The notes below the pieces were generated by a model, which saw only the letters and a program-made list of their open reading frames with translations, did no database searches and had not been told where the DNA came from. Below, one piece after another: positions 23,232 to 34,760 of a stretch of DNA of 64,000 nt (positions within the stretch are counted from its first letter, which is position 1; every line of letters begins with the position of its first letter). The stretch comes from Cephalotrichum gorgonifer (taxonomy: Eukaryota; Ascomycota; Sordariomycetes; Microascales; Microascaceae), in contig ONZQ02000008.1 in assembly GCA_900312665.1 (NCBI GenBank), positions 310,001 through 374,000 of the forward strand, read 5' to 3'. The position numbers and the translations under genes are program-made.

Positions 23232-25744
23232 GAATATTCTTTTAACGATTCTTCTTTTGAGGAAAATATCCCTGGGCTCCTTTGGCCTACGAGTTATTTT
23301 GCCCTTGCTTGTATTTTTGGGCTTCTGTTGCTTGAGAAGGTGTTAATTGGCTACCTTCTATGGAGGCACTTCAGGCAGCACGTCCTAGACAACATGAGAT
23401 GTGGTAGTGAGCCGGTTTTCCAAGGCTCGCTCTGTGTTATGTCTATACAACGCTACACAACTATATGCATTCCTAACATTATCAGCAAATGGGTGTTCCA
23501 GCGGTATTGAGATATAGCTCGACAATGTTGGCCTTGGAGTGCGTTCTGGTAGTGAGAAGTGGCAGATTAGAGTGCCCATAAACCATCAAGAGGGAGAGTG
23601 GGAACCATCTTCCGTGCCGCTCACTGCAAGGTATTCCCAGCTAAGCCCATTGTACAAAACTGGCTGCAGGTATATTACCGAGATGACAAGCATACAGTCA
23701 AGTTTCACCTTCAACATATCAGCTAGGATACTTTGAAGCATAGAGCTCATAGCAGGGCCCTTAACAATGTTATTGCTATACCTCCGGATACGCTAATCCC
23801 AGCAGAAGGGATTGGTTGGGGTAAGAACGGTTCCATTGTCAGCGATACGGATGAAGCATTGGCAAGTTTGACGCAAGGGTTTGACCGACGAGAAGGTCCA
23901 GGACTTAGAACGCAAGATTAGACACGCCAATAATGCCACGTTGACGGTTTACGGATGTATCGGAGACACGCAGCGCATCCTGTTTGAGGGTGGATTCCAG
24001 CCCTCCGACCATCGCGTCGCGTCCATGGCTGCCAGTGCCAACCGCATCACTACCATCGTGGCTAGGCCTGCCCGCGACGCAGCGGCTCGCTTGGTTGTCT
24101 AGGTACAGGGGACTGGAACGAGGAAGAGAGGAGATATGTTATTTAAGGAAGGGGGGAGAAGAAAAGCGGCTGAAATGGGGTAGTGACAGTGTGTATTGGG
24201 CATTGCTTGGAACCCCATGGTCAAAGCACCAGCCAGTTCCGCCAAGCGTAGAAGGAGTGCCCCGCCTTTTAAGTATTAGAGTATTCGTTTACTCAAGCAC
24301 GCGTACATAGAACACCAGTTCCCGTCAGTAATCCGTAATTATATGATACCATCTGGCTAGGACGGAGTTTAGCGTCAAGCGTATCAGCGGCATCTTTGCG
24401 GAACCGGAGCTGAAAGATAAGACGTTCAACCAGTCATACAAGATTAGTCGCAGGCCTACAACCGGCGCTGATCACCTACTATAAGAAGCTTTACTTGATT
24501 ATTTAGAGGTCAAGATCAAGACTATGCCATACTGGATGAACTATAATCTAAGAAATTACTTATTATCCGGTCATACTACTGTGGATACTATAGACAAACA
24601 TGAGAAGGCCTGGAGCTCTTGGAGGATATACCTATATATCCTGCCCAGCTAATGACGTACTATTAAATTAGATAGCACTCCAGGGTCCCATCTTAAATAT
24701 ACCTCGTTCCTGCCACTCTAGCAAATTATCCTGGGCCTTGGCTGTGGGTGTTACAAGGACACGGTGCGCCTAAACCTCGACTCGTTTGAATACACTGAGA
24801 CTCGCATTCTCGAGCATTCAGGCGGTTAGAGTCAAATGGGCTGTTGAACAGATGGCCGGAGTAATGACTGCAATACAGGGTAAGCTTTTCTAATATCTTT
24901 CTAAAGCAGATGGACTTCACTTTTACATCATTCATGGTAGGGTTAATATCCTACCCCAGTACAAGGCTCAGTCGCGCCTACCTTCCTTGCTTGAGGCGAA
25001 GAAACGATTCACGGATGTCATTCATGGGAAGCCGATTCCCACGGACGCTCACCTAGGCCAAATGGAGTTGATAGTTAATGTTGGTCGTGTAGCGGTGTAG
25101 CTTGGAGGCGGCTGGCGTAAGGCCAGCAGATGAAAGCATGCGACACTGGGGCTCTCAGAGCGTGTTAAATAGTGATTCAAGATGAAGACGGAGGGAGTCA
25201 TCAAGGCAGCAAGGATTTGAGGGTTACTGCATTATCCACGGCTGAACTCATCAACACCGTAGATAGTACCAAGGAAATAGTAGTAGGACGCAGGTTTAGT
25301 TGTTCATGTTTTATCTACTAGTATTAACTAATATTCTATATTCTAAATGTATAAATTGTGTGGCGATTAATATCCCCCCTTCCAATACTCTCAGCATTCA
25401 TCTTATAATCCTGTCCGGTCCGCTGTCCCAATGGAGGCGTTCTTCCGCTTACTTCGCAACCCCAATCCTGTGGCAGAGCCGAATCGGGAATGGTCAAGAG
25501 AAGGGCCTTGAAAGCCCCGGGGCTGGGTGGCAGGATGGGTGGTGCATCCAGGATCCGGACTTTAAGGTCCTGAGAGATCTTGCCACAGGGCAGATCACCT
25601 GGGCAATATGTTCAAGATAAGGACAGGAACATCATGGTTGACGCTGTCAAGGGTATGTTCATCAAGTTCCTTCTCAAGCGGGCCAATTTTGTCCTAAATA
25701 GGCAGGTCATCGGGTACGATCCTCAGAGATGTCTCCGGCTCCTC
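23232..25744. other. Gene-poor stretch downstream of the tRNA, with broken ORFs
   Basis: About 2.5 kb with short frames only. The best candidate is a two-frame relic at 23761-24102, listed separately. A short frame around 24369-24482 (VKRISGIFAEPELKDK) also looks coding-like but is not recognised. No terminal repeats were seen beside the tRNA. Confidence 0.45.
23761..24102 (+). pseudogene. Frameshifted relic of an unidentified protein
   Basis: One frame reads IPAEGIGWGKNGSIVSD and continues to about 23877. The adjacent frame then continues the same style from about 23881 (DEKVQDLERKIRHAN ... ARLVV) to TAG 24100-24102. A single frameshift near 23875-23882 would fuse them into a continuous protein-like product. 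Helical, hydrophilic, with no named domain. Confidence 0.3.
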
Positions 25745-27592
25745 CTAAATTTTACCTGGCCCATGGCCCTTCTCCACCTCACTGTCTTCCGTCAGTGGAG
25801 ATCCTGGCTTTTCCTTGTCTCCCTTAATACTCTTCCACTCGAGAAGCAGAGCAGACAACAAACCAGATGCACTGAGCGCAGCCGCCAGGAGGAATGTGCG
25901 CGTCAGTGCATTGCTGTAGACACCCAGCACGAAATTTAGATCCTCGGCCGGCACCACGGAGCGCAGGTTGGTCGCGCCAATATTGACGACGCCATGCGCG
26001 TCTAGACCAGCTACACCGGATAATCCGTCGACGAGCTTCGTAGCGAAAATATTTTGCGCGATGGCGACGGAAACAGCGCCGCCGAGCTGCTGCATGAAGA
26101 AACCCAGCGCGAGTCCGATAGGCACGTCCTTACGTGGCAGTACCGTCTGGGCGACGAGGGAACTTGACTGGAAGGCGCAGCCTAGCCCGAGGCCGTACAG
26201 GACCTGATAGCCGATCCAATGGCTCATTGGCGAGCCGGGAGCGAGAGTGGAAAGCATTCCGGCACCGATGGACGCTAGTATCGGGCCGAACAGCATGACA
26301 GGGACGTAGTAGCCGATCTTTTGTGTGAGTACAGCGGCGGGGATCCCAATCAAGACCAGTGATAGGACCAGCGGGATTGAATGGATACCGGCGTCCAGGG
26401 CGGTGTCACCTTTGGTGGCCTGGAACCAAATCGCTAGGTAATAACAGATGACCATCATTCCGCCCGACGAGGTGAACAGAAAGCTCAGACTGCCCACCAT
26501 GGACCTGTTCCCTACCACTGGACCGGGGGCTATCGCAGTCTCCGGAGTCTTATATTCGATGACGGCGAAGATGATGATCGTCGCGACGAATGTAACTAAA
26601 AGGCCAATGATGGTGGGGTTGGACCATTTGTACGTCGACCCGGCCCATTGGAAGGCGAGGATGAGACAAGTTATAGACGGGACGAAGAATAGCAGACCGA
26701 GAGGATCGAGTCGTTTGAACTGGTCAAGAAGGGGGCCGTGGGTTTTCTTGGGTGTGTCGACATTGAAAAAGAAGAAGGTGGTGAGTAGGGTAAAGGCGCC
26801 GATGGGTAGGTTGATGTAAAAGCACCATCTCCAGGTCCTAGAAGCGTACACACGGTCAGTGTCTTCAGAATCTACCATGGCTGCCATATCCTGCACACTT
26901 ACGCTTTATCTGTGAAAGCGCCTCCGAGAAGGGGCCCGATGACGGAAGAGATGGCAAAATTCAGGCCGAAGAATGAAGAGAATACGGGCCTCTTGCGGAG
27001 GGGGACGAGCGGAAGCATAATCATTATGGAGCCGGAGAAGATTCCCGCGGCCCCAAAACCGGCGATGGCACGGCCCAAAATGAAGGCAATCGAGTTGGGT
27101 GCGGCACCGCAAACGACGGAGCCAATCTCGAAGACCAGGATGGAGAGCATGAAGACCCATTTCGTGGAGTAGATCTGGTATATGCGACCGGTGACGGGGT
27201 TTCCGCACGCACAGGTCAACATGTAAGCGCTCCCGTACCATCCAACGTCGTTGATAGAATTGAATTCATCTGTGATTTTGGGGATGGGGGTAGCGATAAT
27301 GGTCCGATCCTATTGAAGCAAGCAGTATTAGTCCTTGTCCATGGGATAACTACTCAAGGAGCTGGTAGGGCTGGGGCTGGTACTGTGTCGGTGTACTTAC
27401 CAAGGCAACGAGGAACATGGCCAGATACATTCCGATCATGACCGACCAGAATTTCAGCGACTTAGGTTGGTAGTTCTTCTCGGCATCCTCGTATTCATTG
27501 ACAGGCTCAGATGGTCGGGCTTGATTATCTGTTGCGGTAGCCGTTTTTGTTTCCACGTCCGCGGACTTGACGGATCCTGTTGTGGCCGACAT
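25745..27592 (-). CDS. MFS multidrug/toxin efflux transporter, 14-TM (DHA14 type)
   Basis: Three exons (27592-27401, 27309-26903, 26837-25745) give 563 aa. This is a proton-driven plasma-membrane exporter of the drug:H+ antiporter 14-helix group, which includes toxin self-protection pumps such as the TOXA/aflT type. A hydrophilic N-terminus (about 45 residues) precedes TM1. Visible family signatures are the DRTIIATPIPKITDEF block, GRIYQIYSTKW after TM2, GRAIAGFGAAG, the antiporter motif C variant SSVIGPLLGGAFTD, and WRWCFYINLPIG after intron 2. The tail is charged and Glu/Lys-rich. It is divergent from a Zn2Cys6 factor with a 793-bp gap between start codons that contains CGG palindromes. That arrangement suggests that the factor controls the pump. 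Substrate not predictable. Confidence 0.95.
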
Positions 27593-27893
27593 CGTGAATC
27601 CCTACCTATTAAAAAAATGGAATATTAATGCTAGCTGAATAGACGCTTGATTCTCTGTGGGTTGTTGGGCTGGTGAACTTAGATATCACAGGTATTTGGA
27701 GGGTAGGGTGCGATCGTGTTATATGAAATATGAGGTGGGGGCTCATACCGGCCGACCATCTCCCAGGACGCCCAGGACCTATTATACGGCCATGGAAAAC
27801 CCTGAGCCCAAATTACAAAGGGGGTGTCGTCGGAGGCATGAGCACCTGGGCCGGGCAGAGGCCGGAGTGGGGCCATTGGTTATTGTAAGTTCC

Positions 27894-27911
27894 CGGACAT
27901 TGGCTGGTCCG
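27894..27911. promoter_or_regulatory. Inverted repeat CGGAC-N8-GTCCG (CGG-N12-CCG)
   Basis: Perfect 5-bp arms with everted/inverted CGG triplets, the standard architecture for a Zn2Cys6 homodimer site. It lies about 300 bp from the pump start. Confidence 0.5.
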
Positions 27912-27918
27912 AATCCAG

Positions 27919-27941
27919 CTCGGGAAATTCTAAGTCCCGAG
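27919..27941. promoter_or_regulatory. Inverted repeat CTCGGGA-N9-TCCCGAG (CGG-N13-CCG)
   Basis: Perfect 7-bp arms, 7 bp downstream of the previous palindrome. Another symmetric word, CCGGCCGG, follows at 27957-27964. Three dyads within 71 bp look like an operator cluster. Confidence 0.5.
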
Positions 27942-28385
27942 ATTGGCAGGTGCCAACCGGCCGGCAGAAACCACCATCTCACCTACTTTGGAGATTCGCC
28001 AGCTGGCAGCCAAATCCTTTACCCCATCAGATACGAGACACGACTAGAGGGCATGGTGGTCGAGGCCTTCTTGTTCTTTCTTCCCCCACTTAGCTCCAAG
28101 CCAAGAATACCCGGCGAATCGAGAAACACAAGGTACTAACCATCCTTCGGGTTCTTATTTGTTGCCGAGTTTGGCAATCGTCACTAGTCAGGCGCTCCCC
28201 GAACGCTGGCACTGGCCTAGTACGCAGCTTCCCGTCTCCCCTCTTTGCTCATACTACCCCAGCAGCCCAGCCTGTGGGCACGGCTTTAGCAGAGTATAGC
28301 TTGGCATCCGTCAGGGTCACGGTCACTGCAGTTAGTGGATCAAGGTGCCAACGGCTCTCTTAGCCGATTCGACGCCCTTGACATT

Positions 28386-30779
28386 ATGTCCATGCAAGAT
28401 CCGAACGCCGTCCACCACCAGTCAGGGGTGCCATCTGCCGCTTCCCCTTACTCCTCCTCCTCTAAGCGGCAGCGAGTACTGGCCTGCATCGCTTGTCAGC
28501 AACGCAAAGTCAAATGTGACCGCAAGTTCCCTTGCGCTAACTGCGTTCGCTCCCGGGTCCAATGTGTGCCGGCCACTCTTGTTCCCCGCACCCGGAAGCG
28601 TCGCTTCCCCGAGCGCGAGCTACTAGACCGCCTGCGGCACTATGAGGATCTACTCCGTCGAAATAACGTCAACTTCGAGCCCTTACACAAAGAGCACCCG
28701 ACGACAAGCACCTCTCCGAATACCGAGAGCGGCTACGACTCGGCTCAGGAGCATGCCGATCCCCGCCCTAGGCCGGGCAGCACCAGGGCTTCGGATTCCA
28801 AGGAACCCGCCGAGAAGGTCTCCTACCAGCCAAAGTAAGTATGCCGCATTACAAACGCTTTCAATTTCTCTCCGTGTTACTAATACTCTGCAGGACCTAC
28901 TGGCAAGCGCTACGCCATCAGGGGGTAAGTATGGGACCCATGTGACAGCCGATTCGTAGGCAGCACGCCGCTGACATGACGTCATCTAGGACTTGGACTA
29001 TGAAAGTGATTCCTCTGCCGAAGCAGAGCCTCAGACCGCAGTCATGAAGATGTGGGACCAGATATATCAACACCGGGAACACTTTCTCTTCGGCTCCCGT
29101 GTCGAAAACCTCGACCTCTCCACGCTCCACCCCGGCCCCGCCGAGATCTTCCGACACTGGCAGATCTACCTCGACAACGTCAACCCGCTTCTCAACGTAA
29201 CGCACGCGCCCAGTCTCCAGCCGCGCGTGATAGAGGCGGCTAGTAATTTGGCCGGAATCTCACCCGCTCTCGAGGCTCTCATGTTTGCCATTTATTGCAT
29301 GTCCATCCGAAGCCTCAGCCCGAGCGAGTGCGAAGCTACGTTTCACGCTTCCAGGGACGATCTACTACTGAGTTACCAATTCGGCTGTCAGCAGGCTTTG
29401 ATGAACTGCGGGCTCCTCCGTACCAATAATCGCGAATGCTTAACAGCATACTATTTATACTTGGTAGGCCCCCCCCGCTTCTGTGTCTCCACCAGGAATG
29501 AACAGGACAACGTGCTTATAAGGGCCCATTTTAGATGTCCATGGCCTACAGTACTCACCCCCAGTCGCTCTACATAATGCTCAGTATGGCAATGCGCATC
29601 GCGGAGCGCATGGGGATTCATAACGAATCGTCGCTGGCTCGATGTAGTCCCTTCGAGGCCGAGATGCGACGGAGGCTATGGTGGTCTCTCGTCCTTTTCG
29701 ACTCTCGCATTGGCGAGAAGAGTGAAAAGGGCGGCGCAAAACACTCGAGTTTGAGCCCAGCCTGGGACTGCAAAACACCGCTCAACATTAGCGACTCCGA
29801 CCTGCGCCCGGAGATGAAGACGCCACTCGTCGCCGAGGGCAGGTGCACGGAGGCCATCTTCTCCGTCGTGCGCAGTCAGTTATCTGACTACCTCCGCCAT
29901 ACCGACTTCTATCTCAACTTTACGAACCCTATCCTCAAACACATTGCCAGGAGTACGCGGCCGGGGTCTGGGGATCCCAGCGGTGAGAGACTCGACCTGT
30001 TGGAGAAGGAGATCGAAGATAAATACACCAAGTTCTGCGACCCGACCAACCCGATCCAATTTCTCACGATCGTGACGACCAAGACCTTCTTCGCTAGGTG
30101 TCGTCTCCTACGACACCTTTCGGGCTATGCCGGCCCTGACCGTCCAGTCCTGTCGGAGAAGGAGCTCGACGCCGCTACCTCTTACGCGATCTGCATGCTC
30201 GAGACCGACACTGCGGTCACAGGGTCACCATCGACTAAGGGATACCAGTGGTTCATGGCGTCCTATTTCCCACTCCCCGCTTACCTCCAGATAGCCCTGG
30301 ACGTACGGGCACGGCCGCTCGGCCCCCTAGCTGGCCGCGCGTGGGGTGCCTTGAGCGACAACTTCGCCGCGCGTATCGTGTCCCCTCTCGGCCATGGCGC
30401 CGCTCCCTACACTCACATGACCAAGTCTATCCTACTGGCCTGGGATGCCTACGAGGCCGCATTAATAAAGCAAGGGCATCCCAAGGAGTCCATCACGCTG
30501 CCAGGCATCGTCGCCCAGATTAGGCGGACTCCGACGGAACTGACGTCCCCGCCGCCGCCGGTCAGCACCGAGGCTACTCCCCCGAGCGACATCGACATGA
30601 GCTTCGACGATTTCCAGACGACATCCTTTCCAATGCTATTTGGGGGCTTCCCAGATACCCTGGGCCAGTACCCTTTCCTAGGGATGGAGGACGCCACGGG
30701 CTTGAACACTGCGCCACCGCAGCTTGCGATGGGGAACTTGGATATCAATGGCTTCACTTGGGCTTCAACGGAGCAATAA
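28386..30779 (+). CDS. Zn2Cys6 transcription factor with Fungal_trans domain
   Basis: Exons 28386-28834, 28894-28924 (a 31-nt micro-exon), 28990-29463 and 29535-30779 give 732 aa. The zinc cluster is complete: C34-x2-C37-x6-C44-x5-C50-x2-C53-x6-C60, within ACIACQQRKVKC and CANCVRSRVQC. A basic linker and a heptad-like ERELLDRLRHYEDLL dimerisation stretch follow. The middle-homology region (FRHWQIYLDNVNPLLNVTH, FEAEMRRRLWWSLVLFDSR) covers roughly residues 190-520. The C-terminus is acidic/Phe-rich (DIDMSFDDFQ), suitable for activation. The start is the first ATG in frame; a second ATG two codons later is equally possible. It is divergent from the MFS pump, so a pathway-specific or resistance regulator is inferred. 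Confidence 0.93.
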
Positions 30780-32191
30780 CTCAAGATTGATGTCAACGTC
30801 GTTGCGGTCCAAGGTCTTGATTCTGTTTGGAGTTTCGGTGACCGCTGGTTGAATGATGAGGTGGAACCTAAGCCACAACCCTTCTCCGTCGTAAGCTTCT
30901 AGATATTGACAATGATAAGGACAGCAATACCTCGCCTAAGGGGCTTCTACCAAGGGCCTATGGCAGGGGATATAGTCCTAGTGTCTATAGAGAGGCAATA
31001 ATAATTACATCTCCCTAGATCGTGCCGCGGATATACCTTTACCCTTACGATAGGAGGTTGCAGAAGGCTCCCAGTGAGGCCACTGTGGGGCTAGAGCACC
31101 AGGATATGTATAGCCGTTGCCTCGGACGACTCGAGACTGCGATTCGCGGCTAAGATACTCAAGTGGAGTGGTTTCGCGCCGGCCCGACACCAGAAGAGGC
31201 CGTATAGGATGGTTGATGGTGGCGTGATCCAAGAATCAGAACAATATACAAGGTGTATCGTCTCAAGCCCAGCCTGCTCGAGAAGCGGCTAAGCCAGCGT
31301 ATCCCAACGACGCTGGCCCAGTAGCCACCCGTATTGGCCACGCCAAGCGACTATGTGAAACCGTACGACGGTAGCTGCCACCACCCATCCATCTCTTTAG
31401 CCAGTCTCAAGATCATCCGGCGGATGTCGGCCCCACTATCGGCCATCCGTTGAGGGGAAAGAGGGGGCAACCCACACGCGGTAGCCTTGTCCAGGGCGCG
31501 GGTCGATCCAACCGCCTGGATGCCAACAAGCGAAGAGGCAATATTGTACTTTCTTCCAGATAGATTTGTTATTTCCCACTGGCTTAAGGGAAGAGGACTG
31601 AATGTGTATAGCTAGACACTCTCCAGACCACAATACAGACACAGACGCGAGTTTCGGATAGGCTCGTGCTAGGCGCCCTGAGAGACGTGTGGCAGACTAT
31701 TAGTGTCATGGCACGCCATACAGGCCAGAAGTTTCCCATTGCGGCTGAGAAGGTCGAATTTTAAGTGGTGTGGCAGCCACCCTAAGCGCTGTGGCACATG
31801 CAAGGGAGAGAGAGACATCTGAAGGCAGACATGCCAGCTGTGTGTTACACAAGAGCCTGCCCACCTCCTGTTTTTCCCACGGTTCCTAGAAAGCCTGGTT
31901 TTGCGCGTATGGCATCCCTCCTTTGCCCCTTAGGCTAGCTGAACATCGACTTAAAATAGCTCATCGTATTTTGTAAGGCAGATGCCCGAGAATGGGTGTG
32001 CCACCCGAAGCGTGTTTTAAAACACGTCCCCTTTGCCTGCTCGTTTATGTATTGCCCTCTATGTCCGTGTTAACTGTAAACAGTCAAACTCATGGTTTAT
32101 TCCATCTTCGTTATCTGCACGTATTCTTCACGACCTTCTCTGTCCCTAGATCTGGTTGCGAGCACCTCCCGCATCCAGACTACTCGCTATC
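30780..32191. other. Intergenic, nothing recognised
   Basis: About 1.4 kb between the transcription factor and the membrane-protein gene. Only short frames were seen on both strands. A pyrimidine-rich leader with TCTCTGTCCCTAG precedes the next ATG. Confidence 0.5.
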
Positions 32192-33652
32192 ATGTCGACA
32201 GACCCCCAAGATACCGGTGGTACAATTCCATCCCGAGTGAAACTTGGAGTATTCCTCGTGGTATTCTCTCTCTGTCTCGCGTTCATGACCCTTGTCATTG
32301 TCTTCCCTGTTCCTAAGACAGACATCGCTTCACTGGCTGTTCTCATACCCTGCGGATGCATTATTCTCATGATCATCATTCACGACATCTGGACAGGTGA
32401 GTTAAACCGACTCTAGATTATCTATATTTCAAATGGCGTTAGCTTACGGGAGATAGAGTGTCGGGCGCGAAAATTAGCCTCTACTTCAAGTACCTCCTGG
32501 TCGAACACGCGCAATCCGCTCTCCGCCATCGTCACCAGCTTCAAACGGAAGGTAGATTATATCCCAAGGATGATCACTCCGAACGTGGCGAACACGCTTT
32601 TTGTTATTATCATCGCTATGATATGTCTACCACTCCTCTTTTCGAAAGTCTGGCATCAGCGGCTTAATCAACAGGTCATACATTTGCAGGAAGACACAGT
32701 CGTAGGTAGCTCCCCCTTTTCTATGCTGCGGTCGATACCAGTGTTTGGAGCGGATCTAACGTTGCGTCACGGACAGAAAATTGTCTCCTTCCCTTCGGTT
32801 GCCGTCTTTCAAAGACTAGACTGGACTTCACAAGCAAATCTCACAACAGGTCCACCTCCTAAGTGTTTCCTTGGCTGGTTTGATGAGTCTTCGCCGGCCT
32901 GCGACGATGTCACGCCAGGTACCACGTGCAATTGCAACGGAACATGGGCCACGGAGATTGTCGAACCATTCAACTGGGGAGATACCGCATACCGCATGCT
33001 TCTTCTCCCTTCCACGGAGAATATGCTATGTGTCGAGCCAAAAACCACCATGCTCACCCAGGTGTGGTTCACATGTGAGCCTCCTGACAAAAAAGCCCTC
33101 TAGCTAGGCGTATATGGGACTAACCATCATAGACAACGCAAGCAAGGCACTTGAAGACTCAGGCCGGGTCCTGTCACCGAGCCTCTGGATAGCTATTTTT
33201 GACCGCTCCCTGACCATCACTGATGCCCTTGAGAGGGGCCTCACGAGAATGCACCTTGTTGACGCCAACGGCATGAGCTTCATAAACCTCCGCCTCCGTT
33301 TTCGTGAGATGGACGATGGGCCGTCAGCGTATGATTACGAATTGGCTCTTTTGTCAACACCGGCCTCTTACATTAGCTGCGACACTACGAACGGGATTGA
33401 CGAAATAGACGCGGCTTGCTGGATGTCGCTTTACATACAATTTCCTACATTTCACAGAAGCGTGTCTCATCTAGGCCCAGAGCTGGACTGGAGGGTAAGT
33501 CCTGAACATCCTCCCAGGCTAATTTGGAGATTTACATACGTAAGAAGCAAGCCCCTAACAAGAACCAGCAAGCGATTGCCGAGGCTGGTTCCTGGTTTTC
33601 TTTCTTTCAGATTTTGAGCTGGCTGTTGTCTGGCCTGGCCTTAGCACCGTAA
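32192..33652 (+). CDS. Unfamiliar multi-exon membrane protein, 408 aa
   Basis: Four exons (32192-32396, 32457-33074, 33133-33494, 33611-33652) join in frame. Intron signals are good: GTGAGT, GTGAGC and GTAAGT donors, and a CTAAC branch 9 nt before the third exon. The N-terminus has two hydrophobic helices (LGVFLVVFSLCLAFMTLVIV; IASLAVLIPCGCIILMIIIH), and a third lies near residue 120 (TLFVIIIAMICLPLLF). A long Cys-containing domain follows (CFLGWFDESSPACDD, TTCNCNGTW) with several NxT/S sites, suggesting a luminal or extracellular face. The product ends in a short hydrophobic tail (ILSWLLSGLALAP). If intron 2 is retained, the protein stops at 33103 with 283 aa. I do not recognise the family and make no functional claim. 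Confidence 0.6.
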
Positions 33653-34223
33653 ATCTATAACTTTAATCAATCTCCTATCAATCAGACCTATATCGCTGTC
33701 ACCTCTTGCAACTTTTCGAATCTTAGCCCGATTGGAGGTTCAATATGGTACGATTGCTATCAGTATTAGGGGCTTGAGCTTCTTGAGCCGGGGCGGATAC
33801 CCAATCGCTCCACCGAACTGATCGACGATACCGAACGGCGAGGTCAATAGTCGCAGCCTCCAGTCGCTCGAAAAACCTCCAGCACGCCAATCCTTTTGTT
33901 GTTTATCTTTGAATTTACTTCTTGACAATTAATGCTGTTCGCTTTTCTCTTACCTTCGAGTCACATCTAATATAGAATAACTCCCAAACGTCGATCATGG
34001 GTCATTTTGCTTCTTCGGCTTCCAAACATGATTATCATCTCTGGTGTTATATGAATGCGAATGGTCCCCCTGGTTTTCCTTGAATGCCAAGGACGTAACC
34101 AACCTAATTGCCATCCATTAATCAAAGGCTTTTCATATTCATAATCATTATTGGGCCCTAATTATATCCTGCTCACTGAGGAGCGCATCCAACTAGCAGT
34201 AGCCCAAGTCAGGGCCATATTAA
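33653..34223. other. Intergenic, AT-richer, nothing recognised
   Basis: About 570 bp with no long frame and no recognisable signals. Confidence 0.5.
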
Positions 34224-34760
34224 GACGTTCGTGGCAATCAATGTAGCCATCCTGATGACAGTACCGCTAGAGAACATTCAGAAGCTTGCTTTAAGTGCCT
34301 GGCAGGCTACAGCTTTCATATCTTTGACAATCAGTTCATTGTTTCAACATTCGCACCGCTCGAGAGATGGGAGCAGGATCGCGCCCTTGTCATTGTCCCT
34401 ACCGTCGACTGTCGCATGGCCGCTGCTGGTCCCCCCGCTGCCAGCAGTGCAAGGTTCGAAACAAACGTTTTCTCACGGTACGCTCTTCAGCCACTTGTGT
34501 CAGTCACCACGTCTCCCAACTGACGTCCGGGCCACTATCTTGACGTTTTTAGCACCCATAATTACACCGGTTCCTTCAAGAACCCCGCTCATCCATACAT
34601 GACCGCGCCCTGGGCTTCGGCCAGGCGATCTATAATTTGTGGATGGACCTGGACAACTTTGCAAAGTCCAATTTGCACCAAATTGGAGCTGGAGGGTCCT
34701 GAGACGCTCCCCAAGGCTATGACATGGCTAGAGGATGCGGGTATTGAGATCGGGGGAGTA
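34224..34760 (+). pseudogene. Spliced, probably decayed gene of unknown family
   Basis: A frame open from 34224 has protein-like composition (CFKCLAGYSFHIFDNQF, ERWEQDRALVIVPTVDC) and reaches a GTACGC donor at 34478. The TTTTTAG acceptor before 34553 continues it in frame (THNYTGSFKNPAHPYM). After about 34600 the more protein-like reading switches frame (GFGQAIYNLWMDLDNFAKSN) and then back (ETLPKAMTWLEDAGIE), which suggests frameshifts. There is no ATG at the 5' end of the open frame. Identity not recognised. Confidence 0.35.

Larger units (their letters stand above)
27593..28385. promoter_or_regulatory. Bidirectional promoter region between the MFS pump and the Zn2Cys6 factor
   Basis: A 793-bp divergent intergenic region. 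It holds several CGG/CCG half-site palindromes, clustered at 27894-27964, plus a CCGGCCG word at 27748-27754. No other gene is supported here. Confidence 0.6.

Noticed and set aside
33075..33103. End of the 32-kb membrane protein at TAG 33103
   Set aside because: A GTGAGC donor at 33075 and CTAAC/TAG signals before 33133 continue the frame for over 130 residues. The short form is kept only as an alternative.
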